NCBI RefSeq assembly: GCF_040702505.1
Contig: NZ_JBFBLC010000001.1
Coordinates: 620,001-684,000, forward strand
Direction of reading: 5' to 3'
From: Terrabacter sp040702505
GTDB taxonomy: Bacteria > Actinomycetota > Actinomycetes > Actinomycetales > Dermatophilaceae
DNA: 64,000 bases
Part shown: piece after piece, positions 1 to 7,310 of the stretch
Layout: each line of letters begins with the position of its first letter
Numbering within the stretch: the first letter of the stretch is position 1
The notes under the pieces: generated by a model
What the model saw: the letters and a program-made list of their open reading frames with translations, nothing else
Database searches by the model: none
What the model was told of the DNA's origin: nothing
Position numbers and translations under genes: made by a program

Positions 1-98
1 ACGAAGTCGACGAGTCGAGCGTGCGCGTCGTGCAGATCGGCGGCCAGGGACGCGACGTGGTCCCAGTCCTCCTCGATCCGCTCTGCGCTCTGGCTCAT
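1..98 (-). CDS. Hypothetical protein, N-terminal 32 residues only
   Basis: An ATG at 96-98 on the minus strand opens a frame that runs off the left edge of the window. The visible start reads MSQSAERIEEDWDHVASL and continues as an acidic, probably helical stretch (AADLHDAHARLVDF). I do not recognise the family from so little. The LHDAHARLV pattern is reminiscent of the start of DUF222/HNH proteins, but that is only a guess. It is divergent from the DUF1992 gene at 265, with about 165 bp of intergenic sequence holding no structure I could pick out. Confidence 0.4.
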   Translation of the reverse strand, partial: MSQSAERIEEDWDHVASLAADLHDAHARLVDF

Positions 99-264
99 GG
101 GCCAATCGTACATCAGTTCGAATGATGGATCGAGGGTTTCTCGCACCAGTTCAATTGCGCTGCAAGCAAACTCGCCATCTCCGAGCCGCGCCGATGGCTG
201 TGTCGGGTGTGCCTCCCGTGACGCCTATCGCCGCTTCGAGGGCAGTGTCGGTTAGCGTGGATGC

Positions 265-768
265 ATGGCCGGTCAGCCGTACTGGGAGAGCCCCGTGGAG
301 AAGCAGATCCGCGAGGCGCAAGAGCGTGGCGACTTCGACAACCTGCCCGGCGCCGGCAAGCCGCTCGACCTCAGCGACTCCGGTGACCCCGACTGGTGGG
401 TCAAGCGGTTCGCGGCCCGCGAGAACCTCGACCTCGGCGGTGCGCTCCCGGGTCCGCTCGCGCTGCGCAAGGAGGCCGCCGGCTACCCCGAGTCCCTCGT
501 CGACGTGCGCACCGAGGCCCAGGTGCGCGAGATCATCGAGGACTACAACACGCGCGTCCTCGCCGACCGGATGCGGCCGGCCGTGGGCAACCTGCCGCCC
601 CTCATCGCCAAGACGCTCGACGTCGACGAGATGGTCGAGCGGTGGCGGCCGTTGCGCGCCGAGCTCGAGGAGCAGCAGCGCCGAGCCCGGGAGGAGCGGG
701 CCGCCGCCCGCGCCGCCGAGCTCGCTGCCCGGCCGTCGTGGTGGCAGCGCCTGCTCGGCCGCGGGTGA
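265..768 (+). CDS. DnaJ-related DUF1992 (DnaJC28-type) protein
   Basis: A soluble 167-residue protein that matches the DUF1992 domain found in DnaJC28-like proteins. The diagnostic start is visible at about residues 7-35: SPVEKQIREAQERGDFDNLPGAGKPL, here broken as SPVEKQIREAQERGDF then NLPGAGKPL. No J-domain HPD motif is present, so it is a stand-alone DUF1992 protein and not a true co-chaperone. The C-terminus (about 125-160) is a charged, Arg/Glu-rich helix. The start ATG at 265 gives the family's usual N-terminus. It converges with the HAD gene, with only 4 bp between the two stops. The function of the family is not established. Confidence 0.85.
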   Translation: MAGQPYWESPVEKQIREAQERGDFDNLPGAGKPLDLSDSGDPDWWVKRFAARENLDLGGALPGPLALRKEAAGYPESLVDVRTEAQVREIIEDYNTRVLADRMRPAVGNLPPLIAKTLDVDEMVERWRPLRAELEEQQRRAREERAAARAAELAARPSWWQRLLGRG

Positions 769-772
769 GCGC

Positions 773-1573
773 TCAGGTCGTCTCCGCATACGGCGTCAGG
801 TCGGCGATCGAGTCGACGATGCGGCTCGGCCGGTAGGGGAAGTGCTCGACCTGCTCTCGGCTCGTCGAGCCGGTGAGGACGAGCACGGTGCGTAGGCCCG
901 CCTCGAGACCGCTGATGATGTCGGTGTCCATGCGGTCGCCGACCATGACGGTGGTCTCCGAGTGCGCGTCGAGCCGGTTGAGGGCGCTGCGCATCATGAG
1001 CGGGTTGGGCTTGCCGATGTAGTAGGGCTGCCGACCGGTCGCCGTCGAGATGAGCGCCGCGACCGAACCGGTGGCGGGCAGCGTGCCGTAGGGGCTCGGT
1101 CCGCTCGGGTCGGGGTTGGTGGCGATGAAGCGGGCGCCCTTCTCGATGAGGCGGATCGCGCGCGTGATCGCCTCGAAGGAGTAGGTGCGCGTCTCGCCGA
1201 GCACGACGTAGTCCGGGTCGCGGTCGGTCATGACGTAGCCGACGTCGTGCATCGCCGTCGTCAGCCCCGACTCTCCGACGACGTATGCCGTCCCGCCGGG
1301 ACGCTGCTCGGCGAGGAACTGCGCCGTGGCCAGGGCGGAGGTCCAGATCGACTGCTCGGGCACGTCGATCCCGCTCATGAGCAACCGCGCCCGCAGGTCG
1401 CGGGGCGTGAAGATCGAGTTGTTCGTCAGCACGAGGAAGGGCCGGCCGGACTCCTTGAGCGCCTTGACGAACTCGGCGGCCCCCGGGATCGCGTCCTCCT
1501 CGTGGACGAGGACACCGTCCATGTCGGTGAGCCAGGTCTCGACGTGTCGGTGATCGGGCCGGTGATCGGTCAT
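773..1573 (-). CDS. HAD-IIA family hydrolase (NagD-like phosphatase)
   Basis: 266 residues. HAD superfamily class IIA phosphatases remove phosphate from sugar phosphates, nucleotides or glycerol-phosphate-type substrates in the cytoplasm. The nucleophile motif is at about residues 16-20 (TDMDG, Asp17 and Asp19). The second HAD motif is LTNNS at about 49-53. The family motif GKPNPLM is near 187, and the metal-binding GDRMDTDI is near 209. The intervening segment is a C2-type cap (about 80-180). A longer upstream frame exists, but the ATG at 1571-1573 gives the normal family N-terminus. The substrate cannot be told from sequence. It is divergent from the VOC gene at 1612. Confidence 0.88.
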   Translation of the reverse strand: MTDHRPDHRHVETWLTDMDGVLVHEEDAIPGAAEFVKALKESGRPFLVLTNNSIFTPRDLRARLLMSGIDVPEQSIWTSALATAQFLAEQRPGGTAYVVGESGLTTAMHDVGYVMTDRDPDYVVLGETRTYSFEAITRAIRLIEKGARFIATNPDPSGPSPYGTLPATGSVAALISTATGRQPYYIGKPNPLMMRSALNRLDAHSETTVMVGDRMDTDIISGLEAGLRTVLVLTGSTSREQVEHFPYRPSRIVDSIADLTPYAETT

Positions 1574-1611
1574 GGGCCCATTGTGTCGGGTGGCGGCGCT
1601 ACCGTCGCTGG

Positions 1612-2025
1612 ATGGGACACGGGATGACATCAGGCACGTCACGGGGGCTCGTCCAGGTCGCCCAGCACGCCGACGACCTCGGCCGGGCGACCGACTTCTA
1701 CCGCGACCTGCTCGGCGCCGAGCCGCTCGCCACCTACGACCCGCCGGGGCTCGTCTTCTTCGACGTGGGCGGGGTGCGGCTCCTGCTCGACCAGGGCGCA
1801 CCGAGCGCGCTGCACTACCTGCGCGTCGACGATCTGCCCAGCACGGTGGAGCGGCTGCAGGCGGCCGGTGTCGAGGTCCGCGCCGACCCGCACGTGATCT
1901 TCGGCCACGACGACGACACGCTCGGGCCGGCCGGCACCGACGAGTGGATGGCGTTCGTCGTCGACTCCGAGGGCAACCTCGTGGGTCTCGTCGAGCAGCG
2001 TCCGCGCGGCGGCCCGCTCAGCTGA
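1612..2025 (+). CDS. VOC (glyoxalase/bleomycin-resistance) family protein
   Basis: 137 residues forming the paired beta-alpha-beta-beta-beta modules of the vicinal oxygen chelate fold. The first module (about 14-58) contains the typical helix DLGRATDFYRDLLGAEPL, and the second (about 65-128) ends in the family signature MAFVVDSEGNLVGLVE. Metal ligands are not all obvious, so the protein may be a binding protein or an isomerase/dioxygenase of unknown substrate. The start may be the ATG at 1612 or the ATG at 1624 (MTSG), and neither has a strong ribosome site. It is the last gene before an ECF42-type promoter that serves the next gene. Confidence 0.8.
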   Translation: MGHGMTSGTSRGLVQVAQHADDLGRATDFYRDLLGAEPLATYDPPGLVFFDVGGVRLLLDQGAPSALHYLRVDDLPSTVERLQAAGVEVRADPHVIFGHDDDTLGPAGTDEWMAFVVDSEGNLVGLVEQRPRGGPLS

Positions 2026-2032
2026 CGCGGAC

Positions 2033-2058
2033 TGTCGAAGCGGAGCCTGCCTGTTCGT
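2033..2058 (+). promoter_or_regulatory. ECF42-type promoter for the DGPF gene at 2139
   Basis: TGTCGA (2033-2038), 14 bases, then GTTCGT (2053-2058). The same two boxes at the same spacing occur upstream of the other two DGPF genes in the window. ECF42 sigma factors are reported to use a TGTCGA -35 box with a CGT/CGA-type -10 box, and an ECF42 gene lies at 15789. The start codon is 80 bases downstream. A 7-bp perfect hairpin (2108-2125, GGCCGGC/GCCGGCC) sits in the leader just before the ribosome site. Confidence 0.7.
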
Positions 2059-2138
2059 GGAGTCAGTGAGGCCGCACACCCGGTGCGACCCGACACCGAG
2101 ATGAGACGGCCGGCCGATGCCGGCCCGAGGAGGGCACC

Positions 2139-2516
2139 ATGACGACCTACCTGATCAGCCTGTTCTCACCCGACGGCCCGCCGCCCGAGGAGGTCGACCT
2201 GCGCCAGGTCATGGCCGACCTCGAGGTCGTGAACGCCGAGATCCGCGCCGCGGGCGGCTGGGTCTTCGCCGGGGGCCTGGGTGAGCAGGCCGCAGCGACG
2301 ACGATCCGCAGGCGCCGCGGCGGCGACGCGGTCGTCACCGACGGGCCCTTCGTCGAGGCGAAGGAGCACCTCGGCGGCCTGTCGATCGTGCGGTCCGACG
2401 ACTACGACGTCGTGCTCGGCTGGGCCGAGCGGATCGCCGGGGCCACCGGGCTGCCCGTGGAGGTGCGCCCCTTCCAGGGGGAGGACGAGCCGGGCCAGGC
2501 ACCCACCGACCGGTGA
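2139..2516 (+). CDS. YCII/DGPF-domain protein
   Basis: 125 residues, the normal length of DGPF proteins. The family motif appears as VTDGPFVEAKEHLGGLSIV (about residues 66-84). The fold is that of YCII/EthD-like dimeric ferredoxin proteins. No reaction is established for the family, although DGPF proteins accompany ECF42 sigma factors. A ribosome site (GAGGAGG) lies 5-6 bases before the ATG. The upstream TGTCGA-N14-GTTCGT promoter predicts control by the ECF42 factor encoded 13 kb away. The alpha/beta hydrolase gene follows 39 bp later and may be co-transcribed. Confidence 0.88.
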   Translation: MTTYLISLFSPDGPPPEEVDLRQVMADLEVVNAEIRAAGGWVFAGGLGEQAAATTIRRRRGGDAVVTDGPFVEAKEHLGGLSIVRSDDYDVVLGWAERIAGATGLPVEVRPFQGEDEPGQAPTDR

Positions 2517-2555
2517 CGCCCGGCGGCCGCAACTGACCGGCGGTAACCTGCGGTC

Positions 2556-3500
2556 ATGAGCACCTCGCTGTCCCCGGCGCCCCCGGACCTCGCCTCCTCG
2601 TGGGGCGGAACCAGCCACACGATCGACCTCGACGGGCCGGTGCACTGGGTCGACTTCGGCGGCCCCGCCGGCACGCCGGGGCCCGAGACCGCAGGGCCGC
2701 CGGTCGTGCTGATCCACGGACTCGGCGGCTCCTGGCTCAACTGGGTCGGCATCGCGCCGGCCCTCGCCGAACGCCACCGGGTCGTCGCGATCGACCTCCC
2801 CGGTTTCGGGCTCACCCCCGCACACGGGCGCGACACGAGCGTCAACCACAACGCCGCGGTGCTCAGCCGCTTCGTCCACGAGGTGCTCGGCGAGCCCGTC
2901 GTGCTCGTCGGCAACTCGATGGGCGGCATGATCAGCCTGCTGCTGACCGACCGTCGCCCCGAGCAGGTGGTCGGCCTCGCGCTCGTCGACCCGGCGCTGC
3001 CCAACCCGGGCGCCCGGCCCGACCCCCAGGTCGCCGCGACGTTCGCCATGTATGCCGTCCCGCGGGTCGGGGAGCTCGTGCTCACGCGCTACAACAGCCG
3101 GTTCACCGACCGGCAGCGCGTGCACGGCACGCTGGCGCTGTGCTTCGCGGACACGACCCGGGCCGATCCGGCCGTCACCGAGGCCAACGTCGAGCTCGCG
3201 GCCTGGCGGCGCTCCCTCCCCAGCCCCGAGGCGGAGTTCCTGGGCGCCGCCCGGTCGCTCCTCCGCGTGCTGCGCGGACGGCGGGACTACGACCGGATCA
3301 TCCGCGAGGTCGACCGGCCCGTCCTGCTCCTCCACGGCACGAAGGACCGGCTCGTGCCGATCTCGGCCGCGCGGCGGGCAGCGCGGCTCAACCCGGCCTG
3401 GCAGACGGCATACCTCGACGGCGTCGGGCACACGCCCCAGCTCGAGGTCCCCGACGAGGTGCTCGGGCACCTCAGGCCCTGGCTCGAGACGCTGACCTGA
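2556..3500 (+). CDS. Alpha/beta-hydrolase
   Basis: 314 residues, cytoplasmic (no signal peptide). The oxyanion-hole dipeptide region is HGLGGS at about 54-59. The nucleophile elbow is GNSMGG with Ser121. The acid is Asp264 in HGTKDRLVP, and the base is His292 in GVGHTPQLE, so the catalytic triad is complete. Lid helices lie between about 150 and 245. Such proteins cleave esters, lactones, epoxides or C-C bonds, and the substrate cannot be assigned. It follows the DGPF gene by 39 bp with no terminator seen, so it may be part of the ECF42-driven transcript. It is convergent with the flavodoxin gene. Confidence 0.88.
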   Translation: MSTSLSPAPPDLASSWGGTSHTIDLDGPVHWVDFGGPAGTPGPETAGPPVVLIHGLGGSWLNWVGIAPALAERHRVVAIDLPGFGLTPAHGRDTSVNHNAAVLSRFVHEVLGEPVVLVGNSMGGMISLLLTDRRPEQVVGLALVDPALPNPGARPDPQVAATFAMYAVPRVGELVLTRYNSRFTDRQRVHGTLALCFADTTRADPAVTEANVELAAWRRSLPSPEAEFLGAARSLLRVLRGRRDYDRIIREVDRPVLLLHGTKDRLVPISAARRAARLNPAWQTAYLDGVGHTPQLEVPDEVLGHLRPWLETLT

Positions 3501-3516
3501 GCGGGCGCCCGCGGGG

Positions 3517-4032
3517 TCAGGAGACGCCGTGGGCGACGCGCCCGGCGAGCGTCGCGCCCCACGACCGGGCGCGTTCCAGCTCGCCGTCGACGACAGGACC
3601 GGCGGTGTCCTTCACCCAGAAGGTCTCGCCGCGCTCGGCCCGGTCGAAGCCGCGGTGCCGCAACGCCTTGGCGGCGGCGGCCGCCGCGGAGCCGGGCATC
3701 ATCCGCACGTGGATGCGGGTGTCGAAGGTGACGACCGGCAGCCCCTTGCGGGGCGTGACCGCCTCGATCCACTCCCGGACGCCCTCGCGGGCCGGCGTCG
3801 CGCCCTTGGTCTGCGCGTCCTCCCGCGTGCCCGGTCGGGTCATCCCGAACACGTGCGTCGGGCCCCCGACGAGGAGCAGGCCGACGTCGTCGCCGATCGT
3901 GGTCGGCGCGTCGTCGACGTGCACCAGGCTGACGGATGCGGGCGCTCTGCCCTCGCGCACGCCCTCCGCGATGGCCTCCGCCACGTGGCGGGTGTTGCCG
4001 AACAGTGACTCGTGGACGATGAGGACGTTCAT
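3517..4032 (-). CDS. Flavodoxin family protein
   Basis: 171 residues with the flavodoxin-like Rossmann fold. The FMN phosphate-binding loop is HESLFGNTRHVAEAIAEG (residues 7-24), the canonical T/S-x-T/S/F-G-N-T pattern. The central strand and following loop VGLLLVGGPTHVFGM (about 50-64) resemble flavodoxin/NAD(P)H:quinone reductase-type proteins. It is probably an FMN electron carrier or FMN-dependent reductase in the cytosol. The start ATG at 4030-4032 gives the exact family N-terminus MNVLIVHES. It is divergent from the methyltransferase gene at 4168. Confidence 0.85.
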   Translation of the reverse strand: MNVLIVHESLFGNTRHVAEAIAEGVREGRAPASVSLVHVDDAPTTIGDDVGLLLVGGPTHVFGMTRPGTREDAQTKGATPAREGVREWIEAVTPRKGLPVVTFDTRIHVRMMPGSAAAAAAKALRHRGFDRAERGETFWVKDTAGPVVDGELERARSWGATLAGRVAHGVS

Positions 4033-4167
4033 TGCTCTGCCTTTCCGCCATCCACGCTACGCACCGCGCCGGCGCCCGGTCCCGGATCGGTGACGAACGA
4101 GAGCGACACCACCACAATGGGACCGGGACCGCCGCAGGGCGTCTCCCGGGACGGCGAGGAGGGGCGC

Positions 4168-4788
4168 ATGAAGGCGAGCGACTGGGACGAGCGGTATGCC
4201 GCCCGCGACCTCGTGTGGTCGGCCGAGCCCAACCGCTTCGTGGCCGAGATCGTCGCGCCGATGACCCCCGGCCACGCGCTCGACGTCGCGGCCGGCGAGG
4301 GCCGCAACGCGATCTGGATGGTCGAGCAGGGGTGGACCGTCGTGGCGGCCGACTACTCGACCGTGGCGGTCGACCGGATGCGGTCCCTGGCCGCCGACCG
4401 CCTCGGCGACCGCATCGGGCAGCTGACCCCCCTCGTCGCGGACGCGACGCAGCCCGCGCCCGGCGGCCCGGCGGCATACGACCTCGCCCTGCTCTGCTAC
4501 CTGCAGCTGCCGGCCGACGAGTGGGCGCACGCGCTGCGCGAGGCGGTGGAGGCGACGCGGCCCGGTGGCCACGTCGTCGTGGTCGGACATGCGGGGCGCA
4601 ACCTCGCCGAGGGCTGGGGCGGGCCCGGCGACCGGAGCGTGCTCTACGACCCGGACGAGGTGCTCGAGCGGGCCGAGGGGCTGCCCGTCACGGTCGAGAC
4701 GTCAGGGATCCGCGAGCGTCCGGTCGAGACCGACGAGGGCGAGCGGGTCGCCCTGGACACCGTCGTCGTGCTGCGGCGCGAGGGCTGA
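4168..4788 (+). CDS. Class I SAM-dependent methyltransferase
   Basis: 206 residues. It begins with MKASDWDERYAARDLVWS, typical of TehB-like/small class I methyltransferases that open with a W-(D/N)xRY motif. SAM-binding motif I is ALDVAAGEGRNAIWM (about 37-51), followed by the acidic residue at the end of strand 2 (VVAADYS). The post-motif region DLALLCYLQLP corresponds to motif IV. The start was chosen at 4168 because GAGGAGGGG lies just upstream; longer in-frame starts lack this. The substrate is unknown; tellurite/small-molecule detoxification enzymes share this layout. It converges with the DGPF gene at 4815. Confidence 0.86.
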   Translation: MKASDWDERYAARDLVWSAEPNRFVAEIVAPMTPGHALDVAAGEGRNAIWMVEQGWTVVAADYSTVAVDRMRSLAADRLGDRIGQLTPLVADATQPAPGGPAAYDLALLCYLQLPADEWAHALREAVEATRPGGHVVVVGHAGRNLAEGWGGPGDRSVLYDPDEVLERAEGLPVTVETSGIRERPVETDEGERVALDTVVVLRREG

Positions 4789-4814
4789 CTCCGTCGGGCT
4801 GGTCGGCCGGCCTG

Positions 4815-5192
4815 CTAGCCGGCGGCCGGCGACGAGCCCAGCTGCCCGGGGCCACGGAAGCGGTGCACCTCCTGGGGCCAGTCGAGGGCGGTCGCGAGCC
4901 GGCCGGCCCAGTAGCGGGCCGCCTCGTCGTCGGCCACGTCCACGACGCAGAAGCCGCCGAGGTGCTCCTTGGTCTCGACGTAGGGTCCGTCGCTGAAGAC
5001 CGCCTCGCCGTCGCGGTTCACCGCGCTGAACAGGGCGGTGGACCGATCGAGCCCGCCGTTGCTGAAGACGAGGGCGTCGGCGGCGCGCATGTCGTCGAGC
5101 ACCTCACGGGCGGCCGCGGCCTTGGCCGTGATCTGCTCCTCCGTGTGCTCGGGCACCCACTCGTCGTTGAAGGTGATGAGGTACTCGGTCAT
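4815..5192 (-). CDS. YCII/DGPF-domain protein
   Basis: 125 residues. The family motif reads FSDGPYVETKEHLGGFCVV (about residues 71-89), with the conserved N-terminus MTEYLITFNDEW. It is a second member of the DGPF family in the window and not a near-identical copy of the one at 2139. The ATG at 5190-5192 has AGGAGAG upstream. The promoter-like TGTCGA-N14-GTTCGT lies 46 bases before the start, so the gene should belong to the ECF42 regulon. The enzymatic role is unknown. Confidence 0.88.
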   Translation of the reverse strand: MTEYLITFNDEWVPEHTEEQITAKAAAAREVLDDMRAADALVFSNGGLDRSTALFSAVNRDGEAVFSDGPYVETKEHLGGFCVVDVADDEAARYWAGRLATALDWPQEVHRFRGPGQLGSSPAAG

Positions 5193-5238
5193 GGCTCTCC
5201 TCCGGGTCGCGGGCGAGTCGTCACCGCCCACCCTGTCA

Positions 5239-5264
5239 ACGAACGGGCGCGCCCGGTTTCGACA
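5239..5264 (-). promoter_or_regulatory. ECF42-type promoter for the DGPF gene at 4815
   Basis: On the minus strand TGTCGA (5259-5264), 14 bases, GTTCGT (5239-5244). The boxes and spacing are identical to the sites at 2033 and 17551. The -35 end abuts the 3' end of the neighbouring mini-HTH gene (stop at 5269). Confidence 0.7.
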
Positions 5265-5268
5265 GGGC

Positions 5269-5487
5269 TCAGCGGCGACCGTACTTCTTGTGCACCGCCT
5301 GTCGGCTCACGCCGAGCTGCTCGGCGATGTCGGCCCAGGCGAGCCCCTGGTTGCGGGCGCGGCGCACCACGGCCGCCTCGGTGCGGTCGGCCGCCCGCCG
5401 CAGCTCGCGTGCCGCCGCCAGGGCGGCGCGCGGGTCGTCGTCACCCGTCGCTCGGGCCAGTGTCAGCATGTCCTCGACCTCCGTCAC
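5269..5487 (-). CDS. Small HTH DNA-binding protein
   Basis: 72 residues from a GTG at 5485-5487, chosen because AGGAGG lies 10 bases upstream; a TTG at 5509-5511 would add eight residues but would overlap the operator. The C-terminal half is a helix-turn-helix, LAWADIAEQLGVSRQAVHKKYG, broken here as LAWADIAEQLG and VSRQAVHKKYG, ending almost directly after the recognition helix. The N-terminal half is a basic/Ala-rich helix that may dimerise. Similar mini regulators in actinobacteria are often found near Clp N-domain or stress genes, but no such partner is adjacent. Two identical GTCAA-N6-TTGAC sites flank its promoter, so autoregulation is likely. Confidence 0.75.
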   Translation of the reverse strand: MTEVEDMLTLARATGDDDPRAALAAARELRRAADRTEAAVVRRARNQGLAWADIAEQLGVSRQAVHKKYGRR

Positions 5488-5506
5488 CGGTGGCAGTCCT
5501 CCTGAT

Positions 5507-5522
5507 GTCAACCTGGATTGAC
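5507..5522. promoter_or_regulatory. Operator-like dyad 1 (GTCAA-N6-TTGAC)
   Basis: Perfect inverted repeat with arms GTCAA and TTGAC and a 6-bp spacer. It lies between the promoter -10 and the start codon of the small HTH gene. Its centre is 40 bp from the centre of an identical second dyad at 5547. Confidence 0.6.
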
Positions 5523-5551
5523 AGCGTATGCCGGGTCGCGCGCTGCGTCAA
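5523..5551 (-). promoter_or_regulatory. Sigma70-like promoter of the small HTH gene
   Basis: Minus strand: -35 TTGACG (5546-5551), spacer of 17 bases, -10 TACGCT (5523-5528). The -35 lies inside operator dyad 2, and dyad 1 begins immediately after the -10. This is the arrangement of a self-repressing regulator. Confidence 0.5.
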
Positions 5552-5562
5552 CGGACGTTGAC
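5547..5562. promoter_or_regulatory. Operator-like dyad 2 (GTCAA-N6-TTGAC)
   Basis: Same arms and spacing as dyad 1; here the symmetry extends to GTCAACG/CGTTGAC with a 2-bp centre. It covers the -35 box of the small HTH gene promoter. Confidence 0.6.
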
Positions 5563-5584
5563 AGGCGCGACGGCCGGGCGCACG

Positions 5585-6037
5585 TCAGGCGAAGCGGCGC
5601 TGCACGTCGGCGTAGGAGACGGCCCCGTCGAGGAAGCCCAGCGTCCCGCTCTCGAGGAGCTCACGTCCGGCCCGTTCGACGACCGTCAGGGCGGCCCGCG
5701 CGATGCTGCCGGCGAGGCTGACCCGGACGACGCCGAGGAGATGAGCGTGCGTGCGTCGATGCGGTTGGCCAGCCCGGCGACGATGTTGAGGGGGCCGGGG
5801 ACGGCCCGGGCCAGCCGCCGGATGGTGGCCTCCTCGACGACGCCCGGCACGAACACGCAGTCGGCGCCGGCCTCGAGGTAAGGCGATGCCGGCGCTCGTG
5901 GTGGCGACGGCCGGGAAGCCGACGTGCTGGAGGATCCGGGCGGACCCGGCGTCCCACGCGTTCGGCAGGACGAAACCCGGGCCGGCGTGCAGGGCCAGGA
6001 AGTCGGACGCCTTCTGCGCCAGAGGTGTTGCGCTCAT
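5585..6037 (-). pseudogene. Decayed isocitrate lyase/PEP mutase family gene
   Basis: The first about 50 residues (from ATG 6037, with AGGAGAGG upstream) are a good family N-terminus: LHAGPGFVLPNAWDAGSARI then VATTSAGIA. Near 5880 the frame breaks. The continuing family sequence (YLEAGADCVFVPG, IRRLARAVPGPLNIVAG) is in another frame. A last piece (VSLAGSIARAALTVVERAG...YADVQRRF) returns to the original frame. Intact members are about 250-280 residues; here only about 150 codons remain, so roughly 100 or more residues, including the metal-binding core between GIA and YLEAG, are missing. A deletion joined at about 5880 plus a second shift near 5740 explains this. A sequencing error alone cannot. 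Confidence 0.8.
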
Positions 6038-6188
6038 GGGACCTCTCCTTCGTCTGCCTGCTCTTCTGCCTGCCGTGCGAGGCGGCGGGCGCCGATGACA
6101 CCATCGCACGCCCCAGCGGTCGCGCGGAGGGCGCGCAGGTGCAGGGAAAGCAGGTGACCCGACGGGGCTGCGACTGGAGGATGTCGGC

Positions 6189-6587
6189 ATGGCACTCGCG
6201 CTCTCGCACACGACCGTCAACGCCCTCGACGCGTACGCCCAGTCCGTCTGGTGGGCCGACCTGCTCGGCTACCACGAGGACCCGGCCGACCCCAACCTGC
6301 CCGACCACGAGGAGTGCATGATCTTCTCCCCGGACGGCTCGCACCGGCTGCTCTTCATCGACGTGCCGGACGCCAAGCAGGTGCGCAACCGGGTGCACCT
6401 GGACCTGCGCCCCACCGACCGGCCGCGGGACGAGGAGGTGGCCCGCGTCGAGGGCCTCGGTGCCACGGTCGTGCAGGACTGTCGCACCGAGGACGGCCGG
6501 GGCTGGGTCGTGATGGCCGACCCGGAGGGCAACGAGTTCTGCATCCTCCGCAGCGACGACGAGCGCCGCGCCGCCGGCGACCTCTGA
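6189..6587 (+). CDS. VOC family protein (Glyoxalase_6-like)
   Basis: 132 residues, VOC fold. It has the N-terminal module LSHTTVNALDAYAQSVWWADLLGY, broken as LSHTTVNALDAYAQS and VWWADLLGY, and the second module VHLDLRPTDRPRDEEVARVEGLGA, here VHLDLRPTDRPRDEEV then ARVEGLGA. The ending VVMADPEGNEFCIL is the usual signature of this subfamily in actinobacteria. No reaction is known. GGAGGAT precedes the ATG at 6189. The gene after it is a membrane protein of unrelated type. Confidence 0.85.
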   Translation: MALALSHTTVNALDAYAQSVWWADLLGYHEDPADPNLPDHEECMIFSPDGSHRLLFIDVPDAKQVRNRVHLDLRPTDRPRDEEVARVEGLGATVVQDCRTEDGRGWVVMADPEGNEFCILRSDDERRAAGDL

Positions 6588-6655
6588 GGCGGCGACCTAC
6601 GAGCCGGCGATCTACGAGGCGAGGCCCGACCGGGCGTGGGCGCGACGGTGCGACG

Positions 6656-7000
6656 ATGGCGCCCGTGACCGTCACCCGCTCGATCCTGCTGTTCGTGATC
6701 GCCGCCGCCTTCGAGATCGGCGGCGCGTGGCTCGTCTGGCAGGGCGTGCGCGAGCACCGCGGCTGGCTGTGGATCGGCGCCGGCGTCGTGGCCCTCGGCC
6801 TCTACGGGTTCGTGGCCACGCTCCAGCCGGACGCGAGCTTCGGGCGCATCCTCGCGGCATACGGCGGCGTGTTCATCGGCGGGTCGCTGCTCTGGGGCAT
6901 GGTCGCCGACGGGTTCCGACCCGACCGCTGGGACGTCGCCGGCGCGCTCGTCTGCCTCGTCGGGGTCGCGCTCATCATGTACGCACCCCGCTCGGGCTGA
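6656..7000 (+). CDS. YnfA/UPF0060 family small membrane protein
   Basis: 114 residues with four predicted transmembrane helices: about 8-25, 34-52, 63-82 and 92-109. Family features include FEIGGAWLVWQGVRE near the first helix, PDASFGRILAAYGGVFI in the loop/third helix, and PDRWDVAGALVCLVGVALIM in the fourth. UPF0060/YnfA proteins are small drug/metabolite transporter-like membrane proteins whose substrates are not firmly known. The ATG at 6656 is used; a GTG three codons later is possible. Confidence 0.88.
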   Translation: MAPVTVTRSILLFVIAAAFEIGGAWLVWQGVREHRGWLWIGAGVVALGLYGFVATLQPDASFGRILAAYGGVFIGGSLLWGMVADGFRPDRWDVAGALVCLVGVALIMYAPRSG

Positions 7001-7095
7001 GCGCGTTCCGGGATCGACCGGGACGGGTCGGACGGCTCTCGGCGAATCCCACATCAGGCCTCGACGGGCCGACCTAGCCTGAAGTCGTGGGTCGT

Positions 7096-7164
7096 CCAAC
7101 ACCCACGGGGACGTGGGCTGACGCTGGTCTGCCAACACGCGCACGGCACGTGGTGGTGGCAGAC
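7096..7164. promoter_or_regulatory. Leader/operator region upstream of the ABC importer
   Basis: The 310-bp gap 7001-7310 holds two related copies of a CCAACAC...CACG...GCACGTGG-type word (beginning 7096 and 7132, about 36 bp apart). The second copy is part of a 12-bp stem with one mismatch, GTCTGCCAACAC (7127-7138) against GTGGTGGCAGAC (7153-7164). This could be a regulator site or a leader hairpin for the downstream importer. No regulator gene is adjacent. I see no gene in the gap. Confidence 0.35.
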
Positions 7165-7310
7165 GGGGCTCGCCCCTCCCGCCACTGCCCCTGTGAGGCC
7201 GACGAGCCGACCCTGCACGCCGTTGCCGCTGCGCGCACCGTCCCGGCCCGGGCGCCGGAGCCACGGCCCGCCCCGCAGGGCGATCGCAGCAGGGCCAAGG
7301 AGGCTCGGAG

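Noticed and set aside
122..895. Long open frame overlapping the DUF1992 gene
   Set aside because: It runs out of phase with the DUF1992 gene and the convergent HAD gene, and its product is compositionally biased with no motifs.
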